Of a stretch of 64,000 bases of DNA, positions 16,961 to 25,204 are shown piece after piece (within the stretch, counting starts at the first letter, position 1; each line of letters begins with the position of its first letter). The notes beneath the pieces were generated by a model. The model was not told where the DNA came from. It worked only from the letters and a program-made list of their open reading frames with translations, and did not search any database. Made by a program: the position numbers and the translations under genes. Source of the DNA: M3007 sp037445225 (lineage in GTDB: Bacteria > Bacteroidota > Bacteroidia > Chitinophagales > Saprospiraceae); contig JBBIKW010000007.1 of assembly GCA_037445225.1 (NCBI GenBank), positions 114,530 to 178,529 on the forward strand. The letters are read 5' to 3'.

Positions 16961-18130
16961 TTACGGCATGCGCAGCACGCAGGCATCGTCGGCGGTCCAT
17001 TGCAGCGAAAGGGCGCTTGCCCGGCGCAGCCAATGCACCAACACCTCGCCCAACAACTCGGCCCGCCAGCCGCTCAACAGCGTCTCGTCGAAGCCCTGGC
17101 CATGCTTTAAGCGGTTGAAATCGCCTCGCGGCAGCAGCAGCGCCGGACTAATCTCACTCACCAGACATTGATAGCGCACGAGGTGGTAAAGCATCTCCAT
17201 CGCCCATTCGCGCTCCGGATCGTCGGGAACTGATGCCGGCAAATGGCGCACCAATTCTTTCTCTTCCTCTGTAGGCGGTGTCTTCCAGAGCGCCTCCCAC
17301 TCGGCCAGGTGAGGTCGCCAGATACCCTCGTGCAAGACCCGGTTGGCTTTAAAGGCATTCTGCCCGCCCTTGATGGCTTTCACTACACTGCTTATGTGGC
17401 GACTCTGCAGGACGTTTTCCTTTGGGACGTTGAGCTGCATGGCTTTCTCCCGCCGCCATCGGTGTAGGCGAAGGTAAAAAATCTTTTCCCTGAAGCTGAG
17501 TTGGTGGATATACTCCCCATTCAGCGCTTCCTTGAAAGGGTCTACTCGATAGGTTTCGGGCTGCTCCCACTTGCGGCTCTCCTCGAGCGCCCACGCCTCG
17601 CGGTTGAGCAAGCGCAACTTGTGCAGCAACTTGTGGTACAGCGCCGGCAAGTATTTGACATCTTCTACGGCATACTCTAAGGCTTTGGGCTCCAACGGGC
17701 GTACGTCCCAGCGCGCTACAGTGTGGCTCTTGGCAAGCGATACGCGCAACTCGCGCTCGACGATCTTAGCAAAACCCGCCGGATAGTTGTGTCCGACAAA
17801 ACCCGCAGCAATTTGGGTGTCGAAAGTGTTGGCGGGTACTGTGCCGTAAAGCATGTTCAACAGCCGATAGTCGTTGTCGCCGGCGTGCGTAATCTTTAGA
17901 ATAGCGGGGTCCTCTATCAGCCGCATGAGCGGACGCAAGTCCTTGAGGCGCAGGGCATCTATGAGGTAAATGCGCTGTTCGATGACGACCTGCACCAAAC
18001 ACAAGACTGGGAGGAAGGTTTTCTCCCCTACAAACTCGGTGTCCAAACCCATCCACGGCGATGTCGCTATGTCGGCAACGGCATCCTTGAGCGATGTCGG
18101 CTGATCTATAAAATATATCCGATAATTCAT
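16961..18130 (-). CDS. rnd: Ribonuclease D (DEDD exonuclease with HRDC domain)
   Basis: This 389-residue 3'-5' exoribonuclease of RNase D type acts in tRNA 3' maturation. The DEDDy residues are visible: Asp and Glu in GLDTEFVGE, Asp in ITHAGDNDYRLL, and Tyr/Asp in LEYAVEDVKYLPAL. The rest (from about residue 200) is HRDC-like, with KIFYLRLHRWRREKAMQLNV and VPKENVLQSRHISSVVKAI. ATG 18130 lies only four bases downstream of a TACATTTG promoter box, which predicts a leaderless mRNA. It is divergent from the AsmA-like gene. Length is normal for RNase D (about 375-390). Confidence 0.92.
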   Translation of the reverse strand: MNYRIYFIDQPTSLKDAVADIATSPWMGLDTEFVGEKTFLPVLCLVQVVIEQRIYLIDALRLKDLRPLMRLIEDPAILKITHAGDNDYRLLNMLYGTVPANTFDTQIAAGFVGHNYPAGFAKIVERELRVSLAKSHTVARWDVRPLEPKALEYAVEDVKYLPALYHKLLHKLRLLNREAWALEESRKWEQPETYRVDPFKEALNGEYIHQLSFREKIFYLRLHRWRREKAMQLNVPKENVLQSRHISSVVKAIKGGQNAFKANRVLHEGIWRPHLAEWEALWKTPPTEEEKELVRHLPASVPDDPEREWAMEMLYHLVRYQCLVSEISPALLLPRGDFNRLKHGQGFDETLLSGWRAELLGEVLVHWLRRASALSLQWTADDACVLRMP

Positions 18131-18134
18131 GTGC

Positions 18135-18142
18135 CAAATGTA
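18135..18142 (-). promoter_or_regulatory. -7 element of rnd (TACATTTG), leaderless configuration
   Basis: On the minus strand TACATTTG is followed by GCAC and then the rnd ATG. The four-base spacing puts the expected transcription start at or beside the start codon. Confidence 0.6.
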
Positions 18143-18239
18143 GGCTGCATCCGTTTATGTATTCGAAAGGAGAAACCGCATCTTTGCAGGGGTGCTGTTG
18201 CGCCCAATACGTAAGTGAAAAAATTTCCTTGACCTCGCC

Positions 18240-21200
18240 ATGAAAAAAGTATTTCTCAGCTTAGCCGTTGTGGTGGTGCTTTTTATCGGAGCGCTCATAG
18301 CGCTACCCTACTTTTTTAAAGATGAAATTATCGCCCAGGTTAAACAGGCAGCAAATGAAAGCCTAACGGCTAAGTTGGACTTCCAGGATGTCAGCCTATC
18401 GGTTTTCCGGCATTTTCCAAAGTTGGCCATAGGCTTAGATGGACTGACCATCACGGGCTTGGGCGTGTTCGAAGGCATACCGCTTATCGATTGCAAGCGC
18501 TTGGACGTGGCCGTAGACCTGTGGTCTGCCGTTTTCGGGAGCGAGATCATCGTCAAAGGCGTGTATTTGGATAAGCCTAAAATACGGGTATACGTATTGC
18601 CCGATGGCACGGCCAACTACGACATCGCCAAGTCCTCGGAGACCACGCCGGAGACTGCCGCCACCTCCAGCACGCCTATCCGATTGGAAAAGTACGCCAT
18701 ACGGGATGGCGAGATTCACTACGACGACCGCTCGCTGCCCTTACGCGCCGATCTATGGGGCATTGACCACGAGGGCTCAGGAGAGTTTACTGCCGACATA
18801 TACGATCTCGTCACCCAAACATCCATCCGGCAATTGTCGGTCCGCTACGGCGGCGTCCAATACCTGAGCCGGGCTACTGCCAACTGGGATGCCACCCTGA
18901 ATGCCAATATGCCCGAGATGAAGTTCACCCTCGAGGAAAGCAACCTGAAAATCAACGACCTAAAAGTGTCGCTGGACGGGTGGTTCCAAATGCCGGACGA
19001 CTCCAGCTACCGCATGGACCTGCGCTTCAGCACGCCTCAGAACGAGTTCAAGCACTTCCTGTCTCTTATTCCTGGCGCCTACACTACCGACTTCAAGGAC
19101 GTCAAGGCGGGAGGCACCTTGCAATTTGGCGGCATGGTGCGCGGACGCTATAGCGAGACGACCTATCCGGCCTTCAAGATCGATCTCAAAATTTCCGACG
19201 GGCATTTTAAGTACCCTACCCTACCCTTAGGTGTCAGCGGGATAAACGTCGATATGAGCATCAACAGCCCATCGACCCATCTGAATGCCATGACGGTAGA
19301 TATCCCGCGCTTTGCTCTGCGCATTGGCTCTAATCCCATCCAGGGCCGCTTCTTTTTGAAGACGCCAGAAACCAACCCCACGGTAGATACGAAGATAAGC
19401 GGCCGGCTCAACTTAGGCGAGTTGGCGAAGGCGTTTCCTATGGAAGGAGTGCAGGAGCTTTCTGGCCTGATCGAAGCCGACGTGGCGGCTAAGGCGTCTA
19501 TGCAGCAGATAGACGCCGGCAAATACGACGAAGTGGCCATGGATGGGCATTTCCGCATGCAAAACCTTGCCTATCGAGACGCAGCGATGCCCCCCGTCCG
19601 CATTCAGGCATTGGAGGCGCGCTTCTCGCCCAAACGCTTAGAGGTGCCCTTGTTCGACGCCCACTTAGGCAAGAGCGACCTGCGCGCCTCGGGCAGCATC
19701 AACAACATCCTGGCCTATTTCGCTCCCAAAAAGACCATGACAGGCACCTTTACCTTGCGCTCGAATTACTTCGACGCCAATGAATGGATGGCTGAAGAAG
19801 AAACCGAAGAGACAGCCTCTCCCTCGGTCAATCCAGAAGCCTCTGAAAAAGTCTTCGACCAATGGGATTTCAGCGTAGACGGTGCCATCGGCAAATTGGT
19901 GTACGACGAATATACCCTCTCGGATCTCGTACTGAAAGGCCACTTTACGCCCAACCGCATGGTGTTCGACCGCTTCGGACTCCACATCGGCGATAGCGAC
20001 TTGAGCGGTAGCGGGCGCCTGCTCAACGTCTGGAATTACCTATTTGACCAACAAACCCTCTACGGCGCCCTATCGCTCCGCTCCAACTACTTTGACCTGA
20101 ACCCCTTTATGACGGACGAAGCACCCGCTACTGAGACGGCACCCGCAGCCTCCCTCATGTTGGTGCCGGAAAACGTAGACATGACGCTGGATGCCGACTT
20201 CAAGCGCATCCGCTACACCAACCTGGAGCTGCGCAACTTGAGCGGACAGATCGCTGTACAAAACAGCACGGCGGCCTTGCGCGACCTGACAGCCGAGATC
20301 TTGGGCGGACAAGTCGCCCTTGCCGGCACATACAACACCCAACAGCCCGCCAAGCCCACCTTCGATGTCAATCTGGCCTTGCAGAACCTCGCCTTCCGAG
20401 AAGCCTACCAAAGCTTCATCACCTTTAAAACCCTGGCTCCTATCGCCCAATTCATGGAAGGCAAGTTCAACACCACCCTAACCATGAGCGGAGTGTTGGG
20501 CGAAGATATGCTTCCGGATTTCAGCACCTTGAATGCTGCTGGGTTTATCGAAACAGTAAACGCGGGGATCAGCAACTTCAAACCCTTGACCGAGATCAGC
20601 CAGCGCCTCAACCTACCCTACCTCAGTCGATTAGAGCTAAAGAACACTCGAAACTGGTTTGAGGTTCAAGAGGGCCGCCTAACGCTGAAGCCCTTCACCA
20701 TGCAGATGCGCGATGTCTCCATGCAGATCGGCGGCTCCCACGCGTTAAAGGGGGAGATGAATTACCAAATCCTTACCAAGACGCCGCGCAGTGCTCTGGA
20801 AAAGACGGCTGCAGGAAGCGCTGCTATGGGCGGCCTGCGGTGGATCTCCGCTGAAGCCAGCAAATACGGCGTCAACGTGGCGCAAGGTGAGTACATCAAC
20901 ATCCGCTTCGACATCACCGGTACGTTAGCGCAACCTAAGGTGGCAGTCAAGGTGCTGCCCAGCGATGGCGAGCGCGCCTTGCGCGAAGAAGCCGGCAACG
21001 TGGCCCGAAATTTGGCCGAAAAGGCCAAGGACACCCTGACGACCGTCATCACTCAAAAGACAGAAGAGGTCAAAAAGCAATTAGAAACAGCCGCGGAGAA
21101 AACTATAGACTCCGCTAAACAAGTCGCTACGCAAAAAATAGAGGAGGCTAAGGAGAAAGTCGTCCAAGAAGTGGGCAAAGCGGTTGGCGAAGAGGCCTCC

Positions 21201-21284
21201 AAAAAAGCCGACGAAATTCTCCGCACCGAAGAGGCCAAGAAGAAGCTCGAAGAGTGGAATCCCTTGAAAAAGAGAAAGAATTGA
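18240..21284 (+). CDS. AsmA-like inner-membrane-anchored protein
   Basis: This 1014-residue AsmA-family protein (long bridge-type envelope protein, linked in other bacteria to phospholipid transport and outer-membrane assembly) starts with a membrane anchor at residues 4-25. An AsmA-type N-terminus follows (LDFQDVSLSVFRHFPKLAIG, LDGLTITGLG). Most of the protein is repeated beta-strand segments (RASGSINNILAYFAPKKTMT, LSGSGRLLNVWNYL). The AsmA C-terminal region is near residues 770-900. The last 100 residues are a Lys/Glu/Ala-rich amphipathic helix with heptad-like repeats. A box like ATCTTTG (18180-18186) lies upstream. It is monocistronic, convergent with the next gene across a hairpin. Confidence 0.85.
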   Translation: MKKVFLSLAVVVVLFIGALIALPYFFKDEIIAQVKQAANESLTAKLDFQDVSLSVFRHFPKLAIGLDGLTITGLGVFEGIPLIDCKRLDVAVDLWSAVFGSEIIVKGVYLDKPKIRVYVLPDGTANYDIAKSSETTPETAATSSTPIRLEKYAIRDGEIHYDDRSLPLRADLWGIDHEGSGEFTADIYDLVTQTSIRQLSVRYGGVQYLSRATANWDATLNANMPEMKFTLEESNLKINDLKVSLDGWFQMPDDSSYRMDLRFSTPQNEFKHFLSLIPGAYTTDFKDVKAGGTLQFGGMVRGRYSETTYPAFKIDLKISDGHFKYPTLPLGVSGINVDMSINSPSTHLNAMTVDIPRFALRIGSNPIQGRFFLKTPETNPTVDTKISGRLNLGELAKAFPMEGVQELSGLIEADVAAKASMQQIDAGKYDEVAMDGHFRMQNLAYRDAAMPPVRIQALEARFSPKRLEVPLFDAHLGKSDLRASGSINNILAYFAPKKTMTGTFTLRSNYFDANEWMAEEETEETASPSVNPEASEKVFDQWDFSVDGAIGKLVYDEYTLSDLVLKGHFTPNRMVFDRFGLHIGDSDLSGSGRLLNVWNYLFDQQTLYGALSLRSNYFDLNPFMTDEAPATETAPAASLMLVPENVDMTLDADFKRIRYTNLELRNLSGQIAVQNSTAALRDLTAEILGGQVALAGTYNTQQPAKPTFDVNLALQNLAFREAYQSFITFKTLAPIAQFMEGKFNTTLTMSGVLGEDMLPDFSTLNAAGFIETVNAGISNFKPLTEISQRLNLPYLSRLELKNTRNWFEVQEGRLTLKPFTMQMRDVSMQIGGSHALKGEMNYQILTKTPRSALEKTAAGSAAMGGLRWISAEASKYGVNVAQGEYINIRFDITGTLAQPKVAVKVLPSDGERALREEAGNVARNLAEKAKDTLTTVITQKTEEVKKQLETAAEKTIDSAKQVATQKIEEAKEKVVQEVGKAVGEEASKKADEILRTEEAKKKLEEWNPLKKRKN

Positions 21285-21308
21285 TCTTTTTTAAGAGGCT
21301 ATAGAGGG

Positions 21309-21352
21309 AGTGTTGTGCGGTGCGAGCAGCACACGCTATACCGCACAACACT
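21309..21352. terminator. Hairpin between convergent genes
   Basis: AGTGTTGTGCGGT (21309-21321) pairs perfectly with ACCGCACAACACT (21340-21352), a 13-bp stem with an 18-base loop. It sits between the AsmA-like gene and the convergent lipoprotein gene and could serve both. There is no T-tract directly after the stem, though TTTTTT occurs at 21285-21290 before it. Confidence 0.55.
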
Positions 21353-21364
21353 GGTCGAATGGGC

Positions 21365-22456
21365 CTACTTCTTGCGCGTGTAGCGGTTGGTGTTGCCCGC
21401 ACCGCCTATGAGCGATAGCTCAAGGGTCTTGCCGTCAGCTTTGACGATGGTGTAGCAGACGAAATCCTGTCCGAAAGTTCTTATGCAAGGCACCTCAGCA
21501 GCGGGCGAGCAGTTGGCGGGGCACTGCGAAAAATACGCGTAGCGCACCGGGGGCTCTACCTCTCGCCCTTCGTACAGATGGGTGATCCTTCCTTGGGCTA
21601 TTCGGAGGGTATTTTTCGGGTCTTGGACGGATTGCCATTCGCCCTCTAACAGCGCAGCCTTTTGGGCTTCAGCAGCGCTCAGAAAGGGATCTTCATAGCG
21701 CTTGCGCGAATAGGTGCCGTCCGGCACTACGCCGGCGCCCAGCCCGCAGGCGGCTGGGTCACCCTGTTCGGTGTGCACATAGACGGTGGAGTCGCCCGAC
21801 CAGCGGAAGTACAGCGTACATTCCGAGCCAAATTCGCGCGTGGCGAAACGCGCCGCATTGGCCGAGACAACTGCCGCAGTACCTGCCAGCACGCCTTGGT
21901 TGTGCGCCGGCGCCGGCCCAACAGCAAGCAGCCGAAAGCGAAGGCTGTCGCCTGCCGTCTCGGACACCCACAGCTCTCCTGCAGCGGCATGACCCTCTCC
22001 AGCCAGAGCGTAAGTGCCGACAAACACTGGAGAGGCGAGTGCCTCCGGCCCATCCTCCCGCTCTGCGGCTATGGCGATGGCCTCCATCTCGTCGACAATC
22101 ACGCGGGCGATGGCGCCCCATTTGGGATGCTCTGCGTAAGGCTTAGCGGCCTGTACAATTTCATCGCGCCAGCCCACTCGCTCCTCGTACGCACCTGCCT
22201 CCGAGTGCGTGAGCACGCTGTCGCGCATCAAGTAGAGCCACCCGATGAGGTGGTCGTCGCCTTGCTCATAGGTGTTGAGAAAATCCCGGAGTAACGTCTC
22301 GGGATCCTTTAAAAAGGCGGCCTTTACGGCCAACGCCTCTTGAACGCAGGCGTTCGAGCCGCACCGCTTGAACGCCGCCCAAGCCGCGTTCTCTGTCGAT
22401 TGGCAGCCCAAGCCTACCAGCACGGCCGCCCCTAAAAAGAGTGTAGTTAAGCGCAT
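21365..22456 (-). CDS. Lipoprotein of unknown function
   Basis: This 363-residue protein has a lipoprotein signal (MRLTTLFLGAAVLVGLGC, lipid-modified Cys at 18). The N-terminal half is helical and contains paired cysteines (KRCGSNACVQEAL). The C-terminal half is beta-rich. Several Cys residues (SECTLYF, AACGLGAG, SQCPANCSPAAEVPCIRTFG) suggest periplasmic disulphides. The segment EGEWQSVQDPKNTLRIAQGR resembles lipocalin-like small ligand-binding modules in uncharacterised Bacteroidota proteins, but I cannot name a family. It is monocistronic. The start ATG 22456 is fixed by the signal. Confidence 0.75.
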   Translation of the reverse strand: MRLTTLFLGAAVLVGLGCQSTENAAWAAFKRCGSNACVQEALAVKAAFLKDPETLLRDFLNTYEQGDDHLIGWLYLMRDSVLTHSEAGAYEERVGWRDEIVQAAKPYAEHPKWGAIARVIVDEMEAIAIAAEREDGPEALASPVFVGTYALAGEGHAAAGELWVSETAGDSLRFRLLAVGPAPAHNQGVLAGTAAVVSANAARFATREFGSECTLYFRWSGDSTVYVHTEQGDPAACGLGAGVVPDGTYSRKRYEDPFLSAAEAQKAALLEGEWQSVQDPKNTLRIAQGRITHLYEGREVEPPVRYAYFSQCPANCSPAAEVPCIRTFGQDFVCYTIVKADGKTLELSLIGGAGNTNRYTRKK

Positions 22457-22552
22457 CGCAAAAATTTGTTATCTCCTAAAGTATCCGTAGCAATGGCCGT
22501 GCGGAAAAGCCGCACAGTAAAGGTAGCGGAATTTCAGACACTTCAAGTGAAC

Positions 22553-22560
22553 TATATTTG
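22553..22560 (+). promoter_or_regulatory. -7 element (TATATTTG), leaderless configuration
   Basis: TATATTTG is followed by CCGC and then the ATG at 22565. The four-base gap predicts a leaderless transcript covering the small membrane protein and the oxidoreductase gene behind it. Confidence 0.6.
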
Positions 22561-22564
22561 CCGC

Positions 22565-22864
22565 ATGTATACTTTGCTGGTCAGTCTCCTCATAGGGCTG
22601 TTTGCCGCTATGCTCTTCGTCAACGTGTATTTTCGGGCGCGGGTATTGAAAGCATACGGCACGCTGGTGCGCCATCGCGTTCAGTTCGGCGCTGTTCACG
22701 TCTTCAACCGCCGGCGCTTAGAGGAAGAGATCTTGCCGCGTTATCCGGAATGCCGCCGCGAGATCGAGGCGTTCGTCCGCCACATTCACTATACGATCCG
22801 GATGGCTACCGTCTTGTTGGTGCTCATCACTGCCTTTGGAGCCGTCCTCATGTACTATCGATAG
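22565..22864 (+). CDS. Small two-helix membrane protein
   Basis: This is a 99-residue protein with hydrophobic helices at about residues 3-22 (LLVSLLIGLFAAMLFVNVYF) and 79-96 (MATVLLVLITAFGAVLMYY). A basic loop of about 55 residues joins them. The topology predicts a hairpin with both ends on one side of the inner membrane. ATG 22565 is chosen because it sits four bases after a TATATTTG promoter box; the longer frame to 22466 crosses that promoter. The stop is five bases before the next gene, so the two are co-transcribed. No family is recognised. Confidence 0.7.
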   Translation: MYTLLVSLLIGLFAAMLFVNVYFRARVLKAYGTLVRHRVQFGAVHVFNRRRLEEEILPRYPECRREIEAFVRHIHYTIRMATVLLVLITAFGAVLMYYR

Positions 22865-22869
22865 AAGGC

Positions 22870-23883
22870 ATGGAACGCTTGCGATTAGGGCTGTTGGGCG
22901 TAGGTTATTTAGGCAATATTCACCTGAAATGCGCATTGGCCTCGCCCTGTTGGGAGGTGGTAGGCTTTTACGACCCCAACCATGTCCGAGCAGATGAGAT
23001 CGCCGCTGTCTACGGTGTGTCTCGCTATCCCTCCTACGCGGCGTTGCTGCGCGAGGTAGACGCCATCGACATCGTTGCGCCCACACCTATGCACTACGCA
23101 TTGGCGGCCCGAGCGATCCGAGCCGGTAAACACGTGTTCTTAGAAAAGCCAGTTACTCAGACCGTGCGACAAGGGATGCAGCTGCTGAAGCTGGCTCAAC
23201 AGCACCAAGTCGTCGTGCAGGTGGGACACGTAGAGCGCTTCAACCCGGCCTATTTGGCCATTCAGGGGATGGCTTTGCAGCCGATGTTTATCGAGTGCCA
23301 TCGCTTAGCCGCCTTTCAACCTCGAGGCTCGGAGGTCGCCGTCATCTTAGACCTCATGATCCACGATTTAGACCTGATCTTGCACCTGGTGCGCGCTCCC
23401 GTACGGCGCGTCAGCGCTAGCGGTGTGGCGGTACTCAGCTCCACGGTAGATATTGCCAACGCTCGCCTCGAATTTGCCAACGGATGTGTGGCCAACCTCA
23501 CCGCCAGCCGCATCTCGCTCAAGCAGATGCGAAAGATGCGCCTGTTTCAGTCGGACGCCTACATCAGCCTCGACTTCTTGGAGAAGAAAGCGCAAGTTAT
23601 CCGCCTTCTCGACGAATGCACTCCCGACCTACCCCCTCCTGAGCAGCGGATCGAATGGGAGGGGCCTGCGCAAGAGAAAAGATGGCTACACGTCCACATG
23701 CCGAAAGTAGCCCCCATCAACGCCATACAGACCGAGCTAGAGGATTTCGCGCGCAGTATCCGCACGAACAGCTCCCCACCCGTCACTTTAGAAGAGGGCA
23801 TAGCCGCGCTGCAGCTCGCCCATCGCATCTTAAAAGCCATCGATAAGCAGCGCAAGCGATCTGCCAGCCTTTTGGGCCTTTAA
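22870..23883 (+). CDS. Gfo/Idh/MocA family oxidoreductase
   Basis: This 337-residue NAD(P)-dependent oxidoreductase belongs to a family acting mostly on sugars and cyclitols. The N-terminal Rossmann fold begins LRLGLLGVGYLGNIHLKCAL. The motif HVFLEKPVTQTV holds the conserved EKP. The C-terminal alpha/beta domain includes VGHVERFNPAY and LDLMIHDLDLILHLV, with the His expected at the active site. The substrate is not evident. ATG 22870 follows the small membrane protein gene by five bases. The stop overlaps the convergent SMR gene by four bases. Its position beside the ulosonate-type sugar cluster is suggestive, but it is on the opposite strand. Confidence 0.88.
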   Translation: MERLRLGLLGVGYLGNIHLKCALASPCWEVVGFYDPNHVRADEIAAVYGVSRYPSYAALLREVDAIDIVAPTPMHYALAARAIRAGKHVFLEKPVTQTVRQGMQLLKLAQQHQVVVQVGHVERFNPAYLAIQGMALQPMFIECHRLAAFQPRGSEVAVILDLMIHDLDLILHLVRAPVRRVSASGVAVLSSTVDIANARLEFANGCVANLTASRISLKQMRKMRLFQSDAYISLDFLEKKAQVIRLLDECTPDLPPPEQRIEWEGPAQEKRWLHVHMPKVAPINAIQTELEDFARSIRTNSSPPVTLEEGIAALQLAHRILKAIDKQRKRSASLLGL

Positions 23884-24254
23884 GACCCTTCCATATACTT
23901 CAGTCCAACCACGCCGGTGAGAATGAGGGCGATAAAGAGGAGCTGCGTCCAATTCCAAGCCTCGTTGAACAGGACAATACCGATGGCTTTTGTCCCTACT
24001 AGGGCCAAACCCATCCACACCGCAAAAGCCGTAGAGGGCGCAATCCCCTTCATAGCCAGGGAAAAAAAATAGATGTTTCCCAGCCCAAAGACGATATACC
24101 CCAACAACGGCAGCAAGGCCCACCAGGGCTCCCACCTCATCCAAAGATGGGTCAGCTCGATAGCCCTAATGCGCCCAAAATCCAGCCATTTGAGGCTGTA
24201 AATCCAGCACACTTCCATGCAGGAAGCGATAAACAGAGCAATCCAAGGGTTCAC
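23880..24254 (-). CDS. SMR/EmrE-like four-helix membrane transporter
   Basis: This 124-residue small multidrug resistance-type protein has four transmembrane helices. The first helix carries the conserved membrane Glu in ALFIASCMEVCWIYSLKW, equivalent to EmrE Glu14. The third has AFAVWMGLALVGTKAIGIVLF. The start GTG 24254 is chosen because it overlaps the stop of the upstream gene as GTGA and gives the exact SMR length. It is last in the ten-gene minus-strand operon. SMR-fold proteins include lipid-linked sugar flippases (ArnE/F) as well as cation exporters, so a role in moving a lipid-linked sugar is possible here. That is inference. Confidence 0.82.
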   Translation of the reverse strand: MNPWIALFIASCMEVCWIYSLKWLDFGRIRAIELTHLWMRWEPWWALLPLLGYIVFGLGNIYFFSLAMKGIAPSTAFAVWMGLALVGTKAIGIVLFNEAWNWTQLLFIALILTGVVGLKYMEGS

Positions 24255-25186
24255 GGCGAAGCAGGGGGAGTTTGTGCAACCGGTTCCCTTTCCTTGACCT
24301 CTTTTCGCGGGGAAGAAATGCGCAGCCACTTTAGAAGGGTCTGTTGCCATTCGATATACGGCTTTACCCAGGGATGGCTTTCTACCTTTCGCACGTCGAA
24401 CCGCCAAAAAGAGAACCAATGCTGTAGGAAGTAGTCGCGGGGGTAATCGTACGGCAACCCGTATTCGCGCGGTTTAAGGATGGCGTATCGCAGAGGTTTC
24501 AGACCCGGTAGAAAACCGGTGCCGAAGATCCAGTCGAAGAGGGCAAACTTGGTCGCGTAATTGGCATAGAACACCTCGCGGTGGTTGGCGTGGTGCCACT
24601 GGTGCATCTGCGGGCCGTTGATAATGTACTGCAGCTTGCCCATGTTGACATCGATGTTCGAGTGAATCCACATGCCCCACACCGCATCCAAAAGGGCCTT
24701 AATGGGTACCACTACCGCCGCCGTTTCGGTGTCCAACAAAAAGAAGATGGGAGCAAACTCCACGGTTTGGTTGATGAGGATTTCTACAGCGTGCGAGCGC
24801 GACCCAGCTATCCAGTCTACGGTCTTGACGGAGTGATGGGCTTCGTGCGTGCGCCATAGGATTTTGTTGTGGTGTTGCCAGCGATGAAACCAATAGATGT
24901 ACAGGTCGTGCGTAAAGAGGAACAATAAGACCAACGCCCAGATAGGCCAATGAGACAGATAGCCCTCTTCCGCCAAGCCGAGAGCCTTCTTGCTGGGCGC
25001 AATAATGTAGTCGAAAATGAGGATTTTTAGAAAATAGCTTTGGATAAGCGTGTACCAAACCAGGTCGAGCCACCAGCCTTCGCGAAACAGTTTGATCCCC
25101 TTGGTGTAAGGGAAGAGGCGCTCCAGCACGATGATGACGGCAGCGCAGGTCAATAGTATGAAGGTGGTGATGGTGAGCAAGTCCAT
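24251..25186 (-). CDS. Sterol desaturase/fatty acid hydroxylase family protein
   Basis: This 311-residue integral membrane di-iron oxygenase uses O2 to hydroxylate or desaturate a lipid chain. The histidine boxes are HDLYIYWFHRWQHH (about residues 91-104), HEAHHSV and HQWHHANHRE, with a further WFHRW. At least four hydrophobic helices flank them. ATG 25186 is the natural start. It lies 18 bp after the NeuB-like gene and overlaps the SMR gene by four bases, so it belongs to the sugar operon. A substrate such as the lipid anchor of the polysaccharide is possible but not shown. Confidence 0.87.
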   Translation of the reverse strand: MDLLTITTFILLTCAAVIIVLERLFPYTKGIKLFREGWWLDLVWYTLIQSYFLKILIFDYIIAPSKKALGLAEEGYLSHWPIWALVLLFLFTHDLYIYWFHRWQHHNKILWRTHEAHHSVKTVDWIAGSRSHAVEILINQTVEFAPIFFLLDTETAAVVVPIKALLDAVWGMWIHSNIDVNMGKLQYIINGPQMHQWHHANHREVFYANYATKFALFDWIFGTGFLPGLKPLRYAILKPREYGLPYDYPRDYFLQHWFSFWRFDVRKVESHPWVKPYIEWQQTLLKWLRISSPRKEVKEREPVAQTPPASP

Positions 25187-25204
25187 ACTGGATGGGAGAA
25201 AAGT

